This document shows positions 11,287-22,750 of a stretch of 64,000 nt of DNA, in pieces. The stretch is taken from contig JACCIC010000280.1 in assembly GCA_018907035.1 (NCBI GenBank), positions 434,001-498,000 on the forward strand, given 5' to 3'. The translations under genes were made by a program, and so were the position numbers. Under the pieces are notes generated by a model. That model saw nothing but the letters and a program-made list of their open reading frames with translations. It did no database searches and had not been told where the DNA came from. Within the stretch, counting starts at the first letter, position 1. Each line of letters opens with the position of its first letter. The stretch is from Sycobia sp. Sy_11 (lineage: Eukaryota > Arthropoda > Insecta > Hymenoptera > Epichrysomallidae).

Positions 11287-14273
11287 TTAGCCTGGTTCAT
11301 CCTGGGCCATTCGCCTAGTTCTATCGGCATTTCTAAGTTTGGTCATCACCTCTTTTGCGAAACTGGCTACTGCCTTCCAGTTTTCAGAAGATTCCAGCAT
11401 TATTAATATAATGCTCTGTGGTCTTATTGGCTTATTGATGATGTTCATCAAGTGCTCAAGTTGTGTTCTAAAACGAGGGCAGCTCACTAATATATGCTCG
11501 GCATCCTCAACCAAAGTCGGACAGATGGGGCAGAAATCATTATTATCCAGGTGAAAGCGGTGGAAATAGGACCTAAAACAACCATGTCCAGTCAGCAACT
11601 GGGATAGGTGGAAATCTAATTCCACGTGTTTCCTGTTGATCCATCTGTGTATGTCTGGAAGGATACGATAAGTCCATCGGCCTTTACTAGAATCGGTCCA
11701 TCGTTTTTGCTATATTTCTATAGAACGATGACGTTTCACGTTTTTAGCACCTTGTAGAGAATCCACTGCGGCCTTACATATGTTGTGGAGCCTAGCCTGT
11801 TCATCTGCATCTAAATCGAAAGGAAGAATTCCTGCAAGTACCTCAGCAGAGTCGGTGGATACTGTCCTGTAACCACTAATAATACGTATACAGGAGCGGC
11901 GACGGGCCGCAATGACCAGCTCACCATACGATTTAATTCCACTTACATGATGCCAGATTGGTGCTGCATACATGCTGACAGAATTAACAACATAAGCTAA
12001 TAGCTTCCTCTGGGTGGGCGTGGGCCACCAATTTTAGGCATGAGCCGAGACAAGGCAGCTGAAACTCGTTTCACTTTTTCGCCAGATATCTTTAGATGCT
12101 CTTTGAAGTTTAACCTGGCGTCAAGCTGTATACCCAAGTATCGTAAAGATGGCGCAGAACTAATGCGGCAGCTACCAACTTTAAGAGTAATACTATCTAC
12201 CTTCTTACGACTGCTGACAAGAACTACTTCTGTCTTGTGCTCCGCTAATTGTAGACCAGCTGACTTAATCCATGTACCGATGTTGTTGATTGTCTCATTT
12301 GCATTTTCAGTGAGTTCTTCAAGGGTCTTAGCCGTCACTACTAGTGCGATATCATCGGCGTAGCCTACTGCTATTGAACCAGGCGGTTGTGGAATCCTCA
12401 ACACGCCATCATACATAATATTCCACAATATAGGTCCCATAACTGAGCCCTGGGGGACTCCCGCAGTAACCTTATGCGATACAATGCCTTCATCCGTTCG
12501 GTATAATATTATCGTATTCTCAAAGTAGCTGGCCACGACATTCTGTAAATAACCAGGTACTCCGAACTCTTTAAGAGAATTCATAATAGAAGACCAGCGC
12601 GTTGAATTAAAGGCATTCTTAACATCTAGAGTGACAATGGCACAATACTGTTTAGTACCACCTTTCCATCTCTTACCACTGATTGCATTTCTTGCGGTAC
12701 ACAGTACCAGTTTAATGGCATCGACTGTTGGTTTGGATTTCCGAAATCCAAATTGGCGTGAGGATAAGCCGCGCAATCCTTCAGTGAATGTTTCCAGTCA
12801 GCTACATATTATTTTTTCAAATATTTTACCTACCGTATCGAGCATACACAATGGCCTGTATGATGAAGGATCATCAAGTGGCTTATTGCCCTTAGGTAAC
12901 AGGACTAACCTTTGAGTTTTCCAGCAATCAGGAAAAATACCCTCAAGAGGACAAGCATTATATACTTTGAGAAATATAAATGGGTTCTTCTGTATCGCCA
13001 ACTTGATTGCAGCATTAAGGATACCATCATGGCCAGGGGCAGCATTGTCTCTAGTCTTAGCGTAAGCATTATGTAGCTCCATTTCTGTTATAAGAGGTAT
13101 ATCGTCCGAGTGTTGCGTGCGCAGTACAGTTCCATGGGTGTCATTGGGAAAGAGAGTGGAAACAATCTTATCAATCAATACCGTGCTAGTGGGTTGTATT
13201 GGTGCCCTACTCAATCGTGCCATGACTGTTTTATATGGTCGTCCCCATAAGTCATTGTTGGCCTCTGCACACATTTCAAGCCAGCATCGACGCTTGCTTG
13301 CCTTAATGGCCTTGACAAGCGCTCTTTGTGCTTCTTTAAATAAACTATTAAACGTATCACGATGGGTGCGGGCTCTTTGGGCAAGTCTACGTGCGCGATT
13401 ACATTGTTTGCGCAATTCTGCAATTTCATTTGTCCACCAGTAGACAGATTGACGATGTTTAAATCCGCTCTTAGTCCTAGTCATCGATGTATCGCATGCT
13501 TCAGAGATATGCTTCATGATTGCATTTGTCAGATGGCCTGGTGCACCATAGTCTAAACGCTCTTCCGATATTATAGTGGCGAACACTTCACAGTCTAGCG
13601 ATCTGATGTTCCATTTCCGTGTGGGCATCCACTCATTGCACTTGTTCTATACATTCTTCTCTGCAATCTCGTACAAGATCGCCCTGTGATCACTATGGGT
13701 GTAAAGGTCGCTTACTCTCCAATTAAGAATCCGCTGAATCAAGTCATCACTGGCGAATGTTACATCAATGACTGATTGTTTATCACCCCTAATGAAAGTG
13801 AATTCAAATCCCTTATTAAACACGTGGAGTTGAAGAGAATGAAGGCTATTAAGCAGCATACTACCTCTGTTATTTGTGGAAGCGCTTCCCCAGGCTGTAG
13901 GCCACGCGTTAAAATCGACAGCAATTAATAATGGTTTCTTGTCCATGGCTTCATCAACTAATTTAGCTACAAGGATTTCAAACTGCTTGTCCGTCAAGCT
14001 TGGAGGAGCATATACACTAAAGACGTATATTTCTTGTATTTTAGCCCAGGATATCAATTCGCTCCGATGACTTGACTGCTTTAGTACCTGCCTATTTTGA
14101 CCAATCCAGAGGGCAGCTCTATTGCTTGTGTCACTTATCCAGCGCTGTGGTCTGACCCTGTCACAATATGGTTCGGAGATTACAGCAATGTCTATTCTTA
14201 GCTCCTTTATTGTCTGTCTCAGCAGGTCATGAGCTGCTACGCAATGGTTGGTATTCAGTTGGAGTATTCTCAT
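11287..14273 (-). pseudogene. R1-clade LINE ORF2: endonuclease-reverse transcriptase
   Basis: Starts at ATG 14273, overlapping the ORF1 stop (ATGA). The AP-type endonuclease (14,273-13,650) shows VISEPY, VDFNAW and SDHRAIL. The linker and RT follow: DNAAPGHDGI and SSYRPLCML (13,030-12,850), LDVKNAFN, AGVPQGSVMGP, and the catalytic YADD at about 12,360. The C-terminal region has CPICPTLVEDAEHILVSCP, a CCHC motif typical of the clade (11,540-11,470), and ends at 11,287. Breaks: in-frame stops at 13,647 (TAG), 12,798 (TGA) and 11,710 (TAG, probably from TGG), and a frameshift near 12,000-12,020. It would copy its RNA by target-primed reverse transcription if intact. Confidence 0.88.
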
Positions 14274-15635
14274 GTTTTATGTCTATTTAAAAACTCCACA
14301 GTGATCGGGCACTTATAGCTGTATGCTGGATGGTTAATCTCCTTTTTTCCATCACATTTACAGAGTAAACAGCAGGACCCGTTTACACACAGCTTGGATA
14401 GATGGACTTTTCCACCGCAGTGCCTGTAAAGTTTAGTTCTGTCAGGGCCCGAACACACGGACGCTAAATGGCCAATCTGCCAACACCTGAAGCAGCGCTT
14501 TATTTCTGTTTTTTTTTTGAACACTGCAGCTGACCCATCCGATTCGAACATGCCTTGCACGTAGTAACTCAGCTGCGTGGCTATATGGTACAGACACCAC
14601 CGGCGTCTGAGTACCCCCATAAGCTTGCCGCAAGGAACGAGCGATTAGTAGGTTAGTCTCCTTTAGCTCGAGGTGTGTTTTCAGAGCCTCTAATACTTCA
14701 TCCTTTGTAGTGACTTCATCTATATCTTTAATCTCCAAAGTAATAAGATTAGTCAGGACCGAAGTGGATGCGCTATGGCCAACCTTAGTTTCAACAATGC
14801 GAGCCAAATTATGTGCATCTTTGGCTTTGCGTTCTAACTGAAGTACAAGGGCACCGCTTGCATTTCTGCGTATCCTGTTAACCTCATTCTTCACATGAGA
14901 TAACTCCGGGTCATTCTTTATTTGACGCAGTACCTCCGCGCAAGTAACTCCTTCATTGGCCTTAATCAAAATGGAATTAGGCCTATTTCGTCCATTAAGC
15001 CTGCGTGTACTAGATAATTCTTTATCTTTACCTTTAGGCTTCTTGCGCTTGATGGTCTGCCATTGATTTTCCTTGGCTTCAGACTTCCCTGTATGTACTC
15101 CAACCGACTCTAGTGGTCTCCTTAAGCCCAATGATGGTTCTTTCGTCCTTTTTCCACCTATGGTTTTAGGAGTGGAATCCATCCCTTCTGCTGCGCTTCG
15201 TTTGGTATCAGAGCGTAGACTCGGCGTAGTCTGAATCCCCACTTAATGAGTACCAAGACGTTGATACTGCAACAGATCATCCATACTGACGCATTTGTAT
15301 GAGGCATTAATGGAACGAGCAAGATCCTTAATGGTCTTGTGTACGTTATGCCTATCTTTGACAAAATCCAATAATTGGCTGATCTTCTCACCAAGTCGCT
15401 CTAGGTGATTGTTTCTGCGCGTGATGGAGATTTCTCGATCCGTTGTTTCTTGATCCATCATGACATCTCCTTTAGAACCCAATGTACTGTCTATGATTAT
15501 GTTTGATTTGCCCTCCCCAGAATCCGAGGGGCTACCACCGACCATAGAGGCTTGCACTCTATCGGAATCGGAGAGGAGATTGACCGGTCTTGCCGGAGTT
15601 ACTCCCTGGGGTATATCCTTGTTTATACCAAACAT
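14270..15635 (-). pseudogene. R1-clade LINE ORF1: gag-like RNA-binding protein with CCHC knuckles
   Basis: Start at 15635 (MFGINKDIPQG). The N-terminal part contains DFVKDRHNVHKTIKDLARS, a motif seen in R1-type ORF1 proteins. The middle is basic (IKRKKPKGKDKE), followed by an RNA-binding-like region ending VRIGWVSC. The C-terminus has CFRCWQIGHLASVC (CX2CX4HX4C), a second knuckle that has lost its first Cys (YRHC), and a third Cys cluster. Breaks: an in-frame TAA at 15,243-15,245, and a frameshift at a run of ten T (ten A on the coding strand) at about 14,510-14,519 that moves the zinc knuckles to another frame. The TGA stop at 14,270-14,272 overlaps the ORF2 ATG. Confidence 0.85.
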
Positions 15636-15798
15636 TAGTCATAATTGGCTTTAAGTTCGGGAGGCCCTCCCTATTAGCTTTTTCTGTCCGCCCTGAGTAT
15701 TTTATTTCCTCAGTACCCTCTACAAATTGTAGAAAGCCACCCCCTATCCGCAACTTGGGGAGGCGCCAGATGGGAGAAAGCAACAAAACTCCACACTG

Positions 15799-15840
15799 GT
15801 GTGTGCGTGTGTGTTTGTGTGTGTGTGTATGTATATATAT
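15799..15840. repeat. (TG)n-(TATG)-(TA)n tract: 5' flank of the R1-clade LINE
   Basis: On the minus strand this is TA, CATA and CA repeats immediately upstream of the LINE 5' UTR. See the matching tract at 11,041-11,082. Confidence 0.85.
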
Positions 15841-18746
15841 AGTGACGAGTATCACAAGGCGCAGCGCCGACTTGTCCAGAGTGAGAGACAGAAGACGACA
15901 CGTGCGCCATCGCACGAAGAGGACAATCTCAAGGCGCTCCCGTGCGCCGTAGCGCCTTGTGCTCGACACCGTCTCCCATCCCCTTACCTCCCCGTTCCAC
16001 GAGTCGCGCATAGTCGTCTGCTGAGGGACGGTAAGGTTAGGTCCTAACAATGCCACGGCATGGACTAAAAAACAACTAATAAAAATACTGCTGATACAAA
16101 TAATGAAGCTGAAAAAAATATGTGAGAAAAAACACAGCGAAAGAATAAAGAATTCGAGAAAAGACAACTATTAATAAGTTAGATAAAATCATGAATAAAG
16201 AAAAAAGTAGTGACTCGGTAGAAAAAGGGATACATGACAGTGAAATTTTTATAATTAAAAATACTAAATCCGGTAAAGCAACTTTAAGTGAGTTGAATTT
16301 TAAATTAAATAATAATAAGAAATCTGAGATAATAGCAATAAGAATAATAAGAGATTAATGAAAGAAAAAGAAATCTAAACCTACTAAAAACAAATAAGTC
16401 GGTAAATCTAGAAAAGCTAGTTCATAGGATATTAAAGATAGTTATAATTGATAATGATCAATTTAAACATTTAGCAATTATTACTAGAAATAGTTTGTTC
16501 ATAAAATAATTACATTAGAAAAGAAGCTATGAATAGGTTGGCAGAGATTACAAAGAAAAAAAAATGATTGTCAAGGGATAAACAAACATAATGAAAATTT
16601 TTACTAGTTATCTGAAAATACAACTATGAATAATTGAGAGGGTTATGAACAGAAAAATACATTAATAGAAATACCAGAAAATTAACAATATTAATGCTAA
16701 GAGAAAAGGTAAGGCAATAGGTGAAACATTCTACATAACATTACAGGTAATGTAGACATCTAGAAATTATAAATCAAGAGACTGAAAGAACAAAAAAAGA
16801 TGGAGTTCATATTTTTCTCATCACTCAAAATGAATAAAAAAAAGGGTAATAATAGTTCAGTTATGAAAAAAATTTGGAGTAGTATACAGTACATTGAAAT
16901 AGAAATTCAAATAACGCTGAAATGTTGATTGCAGATATTGATGAATCATTATGAAAGCTGAAAGCGACTAAAGATGTTATATTTATGAGGCCTCGTAGAA
17001 GGCCAGTTGATAATTAGCGAAGATAATGCGGATAAATAAAAAATGATTGTATAAGTTGTTATACTTAAATAATAGTAAAAAAAGGGATAGATTTAATAAT
17101 AGTATAGTAAGTAGTATCTTCTTCTATAAGCATAACAACAATGTTGTATGTAAAGTATTAGTATATAAGATTGCAAACTGTTTGAAGAAATGCGGTAAAG
17201 AAAAAGAACGAATTAATTTGACATTTTGCCTTCACATATAGCTCATAAGTTTATTTAAGAGTCAAGTAAACTCCTTATTAGATTATGTAAAACTTAGGAT
17301 ATTTAAACTACTTATCATTGCGATAGCGAGACGTAGAAAACTATAATTTAATTTTTGATTTTGTAAAAATATTTTTTTTTGTAATTCTAATTTATGTATC
17401 ATTTCGTCGAGAGTCACACATTATTTTGCTGAGGCTTAATTAATTATACTAATAAAACTAATCATACTAATCACGATAAAGATTCATACATAAATGAAAA
17501 TTAGTTAAATAAATTACTTTTCACGGCTTGGCCAGAAATAGCAAAAAAAGAAAAATGATTTGAATTATGAATAAACTTAAGACTAGCATTATGCTTACAA
17601 CTAACAGACGGATTGTGTAATAAACTTATTTATGCCTGAAACTGTAATTTTCTCTTACACTACGAACAGTTTACAAAAAAAAACAAAAACCATTTTTAAT
17701 AATAATAAGACAGTAACTGTTTTTTTTTTAATATAAATAAGTCATTGGAAGTTCTTAACATAGTATATATTCAACATAGCAGCAGTTCAAAAAAAACTTT
17801 AATCACGATGACATAATCATCCGCAGATTTTTGACACTTCATATAACTGTTATCATCTGGAGATAATTTCAAATAGTAATGTATGAGAACAACCCCATAC
17901 CAGATTCTATAGAACACTTGTCAAATAGTTTGTTAATAACAGGAAAACGATTTCAATATACATATAGTGCGTGTTTTTCCTCTCACTTCTTGTGGCTTTT
18001 CTTTAAGGGAAACTCAACAATAGGATAAATCGAGTACAGGTGAATTATAGTGAATCAGCAATTGACAGCCCTCAATATTATAAGGGCCATAGGTAATCTC
18101 TTTCCTTTTTGAGTGAAGATACTTTTTGTGGTTTATCCTTTGTGAAAGTTCATATCAATGGTATGCTTATCGCATAGTCCAAATTATCTCGCATCCATTA
18201 TTTTTTTCTTAAGTAGAATATTACGTCGATTCATTAGCTTCTCTATAAATATAATATGTAGATAATTAAGATACTATTTTAACTATTTAGTATATTAACA
18301 AGAGATTTTTTTCTTTCCACTTAAAGATCCCAAAGGTTGCGGAAAAATATAAAGAAGAAAAAAACAACAAGATACCAATATATTGTACACATTTATAAAG
18401 AAGTACATGTTCTCGCTTGCAGTCACTCATGCTGTCATTTAATTCATTACTTATATTTTCTCTTCTTTTTTTTTAAAGTCCAAAATAGCTTCATGAGTTC
18501 CACTATATTCTGGTGATATTGTGCATTTATGTGCAAATAATTTTGATACTTATTCGAGTGTGATACCGATAATGCACGATAATAATTCGCGCGCGGTATC
18601 AATCCCTTATTCCTCTCTCTCGCTCTCTCCCTTACATACCATTTCGTTGGTGGTATTGTCTCTGGCCTGTAACATAACTATACAAATAAATAGATATAAA
18701 TATATACAAATTAGAATGAACACAAATACACAAGTTACCGCTGCAG
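15841..18746. other. Mostly AT-rich stretch with remains of A-rich ORFs
   Basis: After about 200 GC-richer bases (15,900-16,040) the plus strand becomes very A-rich. An ORF of 55 codons at 16,191-16,358 (MNKEKSSDSVEKG start) looks coding-like and is followed in the same frame, after its stop, by a lysine-rich run (KKKKSKPTKNK) broken by further stops. This resembles a decayed longer ORF of unknown identity. From 17,250 to 18,740 I see nothing nameable. Confidence 0.35.
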
Positions 18747-18747
18747 A

Positions 18748-18781
<34 letters not shown>
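18747..18781. repeat. (GA)n microsatellite
   Basis: About 34 bp of GA; a short CT-rich stretch precedes it at 18,612-18,628. Confidence 0.95.
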
Positions 18782-18785
<4 letters not shown>

Positions 18786-19934
18786 ATGGACGTGGGATAG
18801 AGATCGCAGGCGGCGTTCGCATAACCCCCTCCAGACACTGGTAGCCGAAGTGTGTCAGCTTGACTCTGTATCTCTCTCTCCTAATGACCATCATGTCCGG
18901 ATCGGTTTGACTACCAAATATCATACACATGAGGACGTCGTAAACAGGGAGAGGGAAACGAAGGATAACAAAAAATAATAAACGCCGATACCAGTGGACA
19001 GTGTCAGTACTCGGAATATGAGTACGCATCTGATGCTACCAGAAAATTCGTAGTGTACGGACATACTTTCTCGAGTCTTATCTTGAGTGCGTCGAGGTGA
19101 TAGCTAATACTGTCACTCTGACGGCGATATTTTCCTGGGGTGATCGACTTTTCTCCTCACCAGGGGTATGCTACTGTGTCAGTAAGATTCACTATCATAC
19201 GGATTCACAGGGGTTCGCATTAGTACTCCTCGACGGATTACGACTCGCGTTCTACGCGCTCTTCCTTGTTTACGCGGCGCGATATCTACGTTCGACCGCG
19301 TTGCATTTTCAGTGGATATATCGCTTCGCATGCTTGTACTGAGGTTACAATGAGGTGCTTCGTCGGGGCGCCGTACGTTCAACTGAGGTGTAACAATTAG
19401 ACGCTTCGAAGTCATGCTCTTCGCCTGAAAGCTCTTCGGTGCTGGAACCTTAGTAGTCTTCGGGTTCGTTGTCTTGATTGTAGGGCTTCAGATTGGCGAT
19501 TTAATGGTTACTAGTATCTGTTCCTGTAGAGTCGATCAGCAGGTAAACGATAGTCTAGAGTTTTGCTGTAATGGTAAAAGGCCCGTCGAATTTTGGGGCA
19601 AGGTTGGCGCTGACACCTTGTGTGTCAGATGAGAGTTTGCCAATCGCGTAGTGTACGTTGTAACATCTAGCATTATAATAGCGAGCTCACTTTGCCTGTG
19701 CCTGCTACGCGTTTTCCGCTGTCTTTTGTGGAGATCGGGTGACTTCTGCATGCGGTCTTTCGAATGCTGCAGAGCAGCCTCTTCTTGCGCTAAATGTACG
19801 TGCTGATGTTCCTGGCGACGATCGGGACAGTAGTAGTACAGTTATTGCCCTACGACTTTCCACTATGAGTGGTTGATTGGATCGTTCATCAATTTCTTAT
19901 GAAGACGCTGTAACGGATTGTCAGCATTTTCTTT
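18782..19934. other. Stretch with no recognised gene
   Basis: Moderate GC content and short ORFs on both strands without recognisable domains. Nothing nameable seen. Confidence 0.5.
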
Positions 19935-20100
19935 ATGGTTATACATCAATAATAAATATTTATATTGGTCTTACAGTCCAATTAAATAAATTAAAGTTAA
20001 TTCATAATAACATCAATATATATTTATATCAATACTAATACATATCAATATATATATATATAATTCAGAATTATAATGACAGTCAGACTGTCCTTGTTTT

Positions 20101-20943
20101 AAATAGTCTGCTTTAAGCGGTCCAGTTGTTCACAGTAAATGGTAGAATTAAGCGTCTGGCCATATCGAAGCAGATCGCAGTAGATGATTACCTTCAAATC
20201 GCGTCAAACACACAGCAAAACCTCCACCGGCCTTGGACCAGGACCGTTTTCGCTTGATATTGTCGTATGTGATCCATTTTTCATCGGCAGTCACCATTCA
20301 CTTCAAAAATGGGTCGAGTTCGTTCTGTTTCAACAGCACATTGCAGGCGTTGATTCGGTCCAGAAGGTTCCGCATCAAATGACGCGGCACCCAAACATCA
20401 AGCTTTTTTTGTATCCAGCCTTCTGCAGATGGTTTAAAATGGTTTGGTGACCCACTCTCATCACCTGGACGTCATGAAATGCAACATGCCGGTTTAACTC
20501 TATAAATTCCATGATTTGATCTGTATTCGTCCTCACAGGTCTTCCGCCGGCTGGCTTATCCATGGTGTCGTTTTCACCGGCTCCGAATCGTCGAAGCCAT
20601 TCCTCTACGGTTCGAAGTGATAGCGTGCCATCCCCCAAAACGCCATTAATTTCACTGAACGTTTCTCTAGAAACTTTAAAACTTTAAAACTGAAACAGTT
20701 TAAAACTTTGAAACTGAAAACTTTAAAATAGCGCGAATTTTGGCGTCAATGAACTTCTTGTTTACACGTCTATAACTTTTGAACCCAATATGCATACTAA
20801 TCATGCATAGCGTAGTTTTGTACGTTACATTAAAACCTTTAAAATGATGTATAGTACTGCCAGATACGAGCTCTGTGGCGCTTTGTGCATAGCTGTGAAA
20901 CTCATATGACAAAAAGGCGGAAGGGAGATATTTGACAACCTAA
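20101..20943 (-). pseudogene. mariner transposase, truncated and frameshifted
   Basis: On the minus strand, ETFSEINGVLGDGTLS and TVEEWLRRFGAGEND (20,660-20,570) are followed by DKPAGGRPV, then HQTILNHLQKAGYKK. A frameshift in an A run (about 20,405) precedes RINACNVLLKQNELDPFLK and ADEKWITYDN (first catalytic Asp, about 20,285). The frame then passes to YGQTLNSTIYCEQLDRLKQ, ending near 20,105. The C-terminal half with the other two catalytic Asp residues is missing. A 5' terminal inverted repeat (TTAGGTTGTCAAATATCTCC on the minus strand) ends at about 20,942 next to a TA, as expected for a TA-targeting mariner. The 3' end is deleted. Confidence 0.85.
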
Positions 20944-21098
20944 TACAGTAGATAAAATTTATAATTCTGTATTAAATTGATTGGTTTTGAACATTTTTTG
21001 TAGAAGGAGGATCGTATATTCAAATTACTAAAATTTTTTAGTGTATTGGGGATAGGGATATATGTAGATTAGAATATTAGTATAAGGTTTAGAGTTTT

Positions 21099-21138
21099 GT
21101 CCCTGATGAGGAACCGTAGCGAGCTGGAAACGTTGGAC
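21099..21138 (+). ncRNA. Hammerhead ribozyme motif, copy 1 (degenerate stem II)
   Basis: Order: GTCC (stem I, 5' strand), CTGATGA core, stem-loop II, GAAAC, GTT, GGAC (stem I, 3' strand). Helix III is only the AC/GT pair. Stem II is GAAC...GCTG here, with mismatches compared with GAGC...GCTC in the 42.2-kb copy, so activity is doubtful. Confidence 0.65.
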
Positions 21139-21373
21139 AAGCTCAGCTGATCTTCAATTGGGTAAAGATGGTGGAGACAGTTAGTTTGCACTTCACTAAT
21201 AAAGAATTTTTTCAGCTAATATATTATTATTTCAGATTAGTCTGTAAGAATGATTTTAAACAAGGACAGTATGACTGTCGTATTAATTTTCAATTAATTA
21301 TATATTGATTGCATTTCGATAAATTAATAAAATTTTTATTATTTTATAAAAATCAGCCGACATAAGCACAATT

Positions 21374-21391
21374 GTATAAGCATGCTTATAC
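21374..21391. repeat. 18-bp perfect palindrome
   Basis: GTATAAGCATGCTTATAC equals its own reverse complement. The surrounding 21,331-22,019 is AT-rich and otherwise featureless, apart from a weak duplication of gctaaaaga(c/t)acc at 21,543 and 21,648. Confidence 0.6.
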
Positions 21392-22020
21392 ATCAAGCAT
21401 ACATAAGCCATTATATGTTATAGTTCATGTAGCGAAAAGAAGCACTGTGATTCGTTAATCTAAATTGCCGACATAGCTTAATTGTTTTCCATAAGCGCAA
21501 TTCTCTGATTTTTTTATAAAGGGAGCTGAATAAAGGATTTGGCTAAAAGACACCTAAGCTTTTAGTATCCGGATCATCTCATCTATCATAGAGACAAGCC
21601 TTAGTTACCCGTGCTATGGATTTCTGTACGATTCCGTCAGATTTAGCTAAAAGATACCCACGTTTTTTGTATCAGGCTCCTATTTCCACTCAGTTTATCC
21701 TCAACTTCAGCATCGAGCGTTCTTTGTTTCTTCTTTACCTTTTGTAATATATTCAGTTTTATTATAAAGCTAACTACTATTTTCTTTTGTTCTACCTATC
21801 CATATTCCTATATCAGGCATTACGTGAAGAAATCTTTGCCCACGAAGTTTTCACCTTTGTCTTCTATACATAATATTAAATTAATCCCCTAAATACCTAT
21901 TTCCTTTTGTAACCTTAGGGAAATATAATTTCAATAATATATAAGTTCAATAAGCAACGCTTGGACCGATCTATAATTATCGTATATGAAATAGGGTAAT
22001 AAATAGTTTCATATGAATAT

Positions 22021-22460
22021 GAAACTCCCTGTAGAAGTCGGTCCAAAACACCTGGAAATCGCATTCTATCATCCGAACACGAAACTCCCCGTATAAGTTA
22101 TCCCAACATACCTAAACATCGTTTCCTACCAACTAAATACGATAGTCCCAGTAGAAGTCGTCCCGACAAAGCTAGCATCGGTTCCTAACGACTAAAAACA
22201 ATACTGCCCGTAGAAATCATTCGGAAAGACGTAGATATCGTATTTTACCGTCCGAACACGAATCTTCCCATAGAAGTTAATTTGCTCATACTTGGACATC
22301 GTTTTCTATTAACTAAGTACAATATTCCCCGTAGAAATCGCCCAGAGATACCTGGACATGGCATTCTATCATCCGAACACACAACTGCCTATAGAAAACG
22401 TCTAGAGGCAACGGGATATCGTAATCAACCGCTCGTATACGCCAATACCATATTTCTCAG
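22021..22460. repeat. Diverged 60-bp tandem repeat (satellite-like), about 7 copies
   Basis: Successive units begin at about 22,021, 22,081, 22,141, 22,201, 22,261, 22,321 and 22,381, a period of 60 bp. Conserved landmarks in each unit are (c)ccgtagaagtcg near the start, gacatcg in the middle and ctatcatccgaacac or ctaacgactaaatac at the end. Units 1, 4 and 6 share the tccgaacac ending, while units 2, 3 and 5 share actaa(a/g)tac, which suggests a higher-order pattern. A 10-bp perfect inverted repeat (AGTTTCATAT) lies just before it at about 22,009. No protein is recognised. Confidence 0.85.
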
Positions 22461-22469
22461 TAGAGACTG

Positions 22470-22511
22470 TATTTAAAATGTGTATATATAATATGTACAA
22501 TGTACATTATA

Positions 22512-22551
<40 letters not shown>

Positions 22552-22590
22552 CATTATATATACATACAATATATATTATATATTTCGTAT
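22470..22590. repeat. (TA)n-rich tract with short palindromes
   Basis: Alternating TA and TACA/TGTA runs between the 60-bp satellite and the left part of repeat E. Confidence 0.9.
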
Positions 22591-22750
22591 ATTTTCGTTT
22601 TTTCAATGAAATACCGTGAATATTTTCGTAGTGATGCCAATTGAAATTCAAGAAATTTTGGTATGAAAATAGCATATTTTTTAAGGAGAGGATGGATATT
22701 TCGTTTTTATGCAGAAGTGACGATATATTTTATATATATATATATATATT
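22591..22750 (+). repeat. Interspersed repeat E, left part, ending in (TA)n
   Basis: cgttttttca...gtgaatattttcgtagtgat and tttttatgcagaagtgacg match 58,899-59,030, followed in both by (TA)n. In the unsplit copy at 58.9 kb the (TA)n is followed by the right part of E. Here the (TA)n (22,732-22,750) is followed instead by the LTR of gypsy A, and the right part of E is found at 52,342-53,085. Confidence 0.75.

Larger units (their letters stand above)
11083..15798 (-). mobile_element. R1-clade non-LTR retrotransposon, nearly full length, decayed
   Basis: A LINE of about 4.7 kb on the minus strand: 5' UTR (about 15,798-15,636), ORF1, ORF2 (AP endonuclease plus RT plus C-terminal CCHC) and a 3' UTR of about 200 bp ending AATAAAA just before (CA)n. 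The endonuclease opening (LQLNTNHCVAAHDLL) and the ORF order are typical of the R1 clade. R1-clade lineages Waldo and Mino are known to insert into ACAY or AC simple repeats; this copy lies between two CA-type tracts, which fits that habit. A perfect hairpin GCAGAGC-AA-GCTCTGC lies at 11,098-11,113, close to the 3' end. Both ORFs carry stops and frameshifts, so the copy is dead. Confidence 0.88.
19935..21330 (+). mobile_element. Hammerhead-bearing repeat, copy 1 (Penelope-like), interrupted by a mariner
   Basis: Left arm (about 19,950-20,100) begins ttggtcttacagtccaatt and ends with GACAGTCAGACTGTC (20,078-20,092). It is the inverted counterpart of the right end of the unit. The right part (20,944-21,310) carries the unit body (attaaattgattggtttt), a hammerhead motif (21,099-21,138), the tract ttttttcagctaatat and GACAGTATGACTGTC (21,265-21,279). 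The same order occurs at 29.7-30.6 kb and 42.06-42.55 kb. The mariner remnant at 20,101-20,943 lies in between. This copy is the most diverged. Confidence 0.75.

Noticed and set aside
22021..22460. CRISPR-like array
   Set aside because: Units are contiguous 60-bp tandem copies without unique spacers, in a eukaryotic genome.
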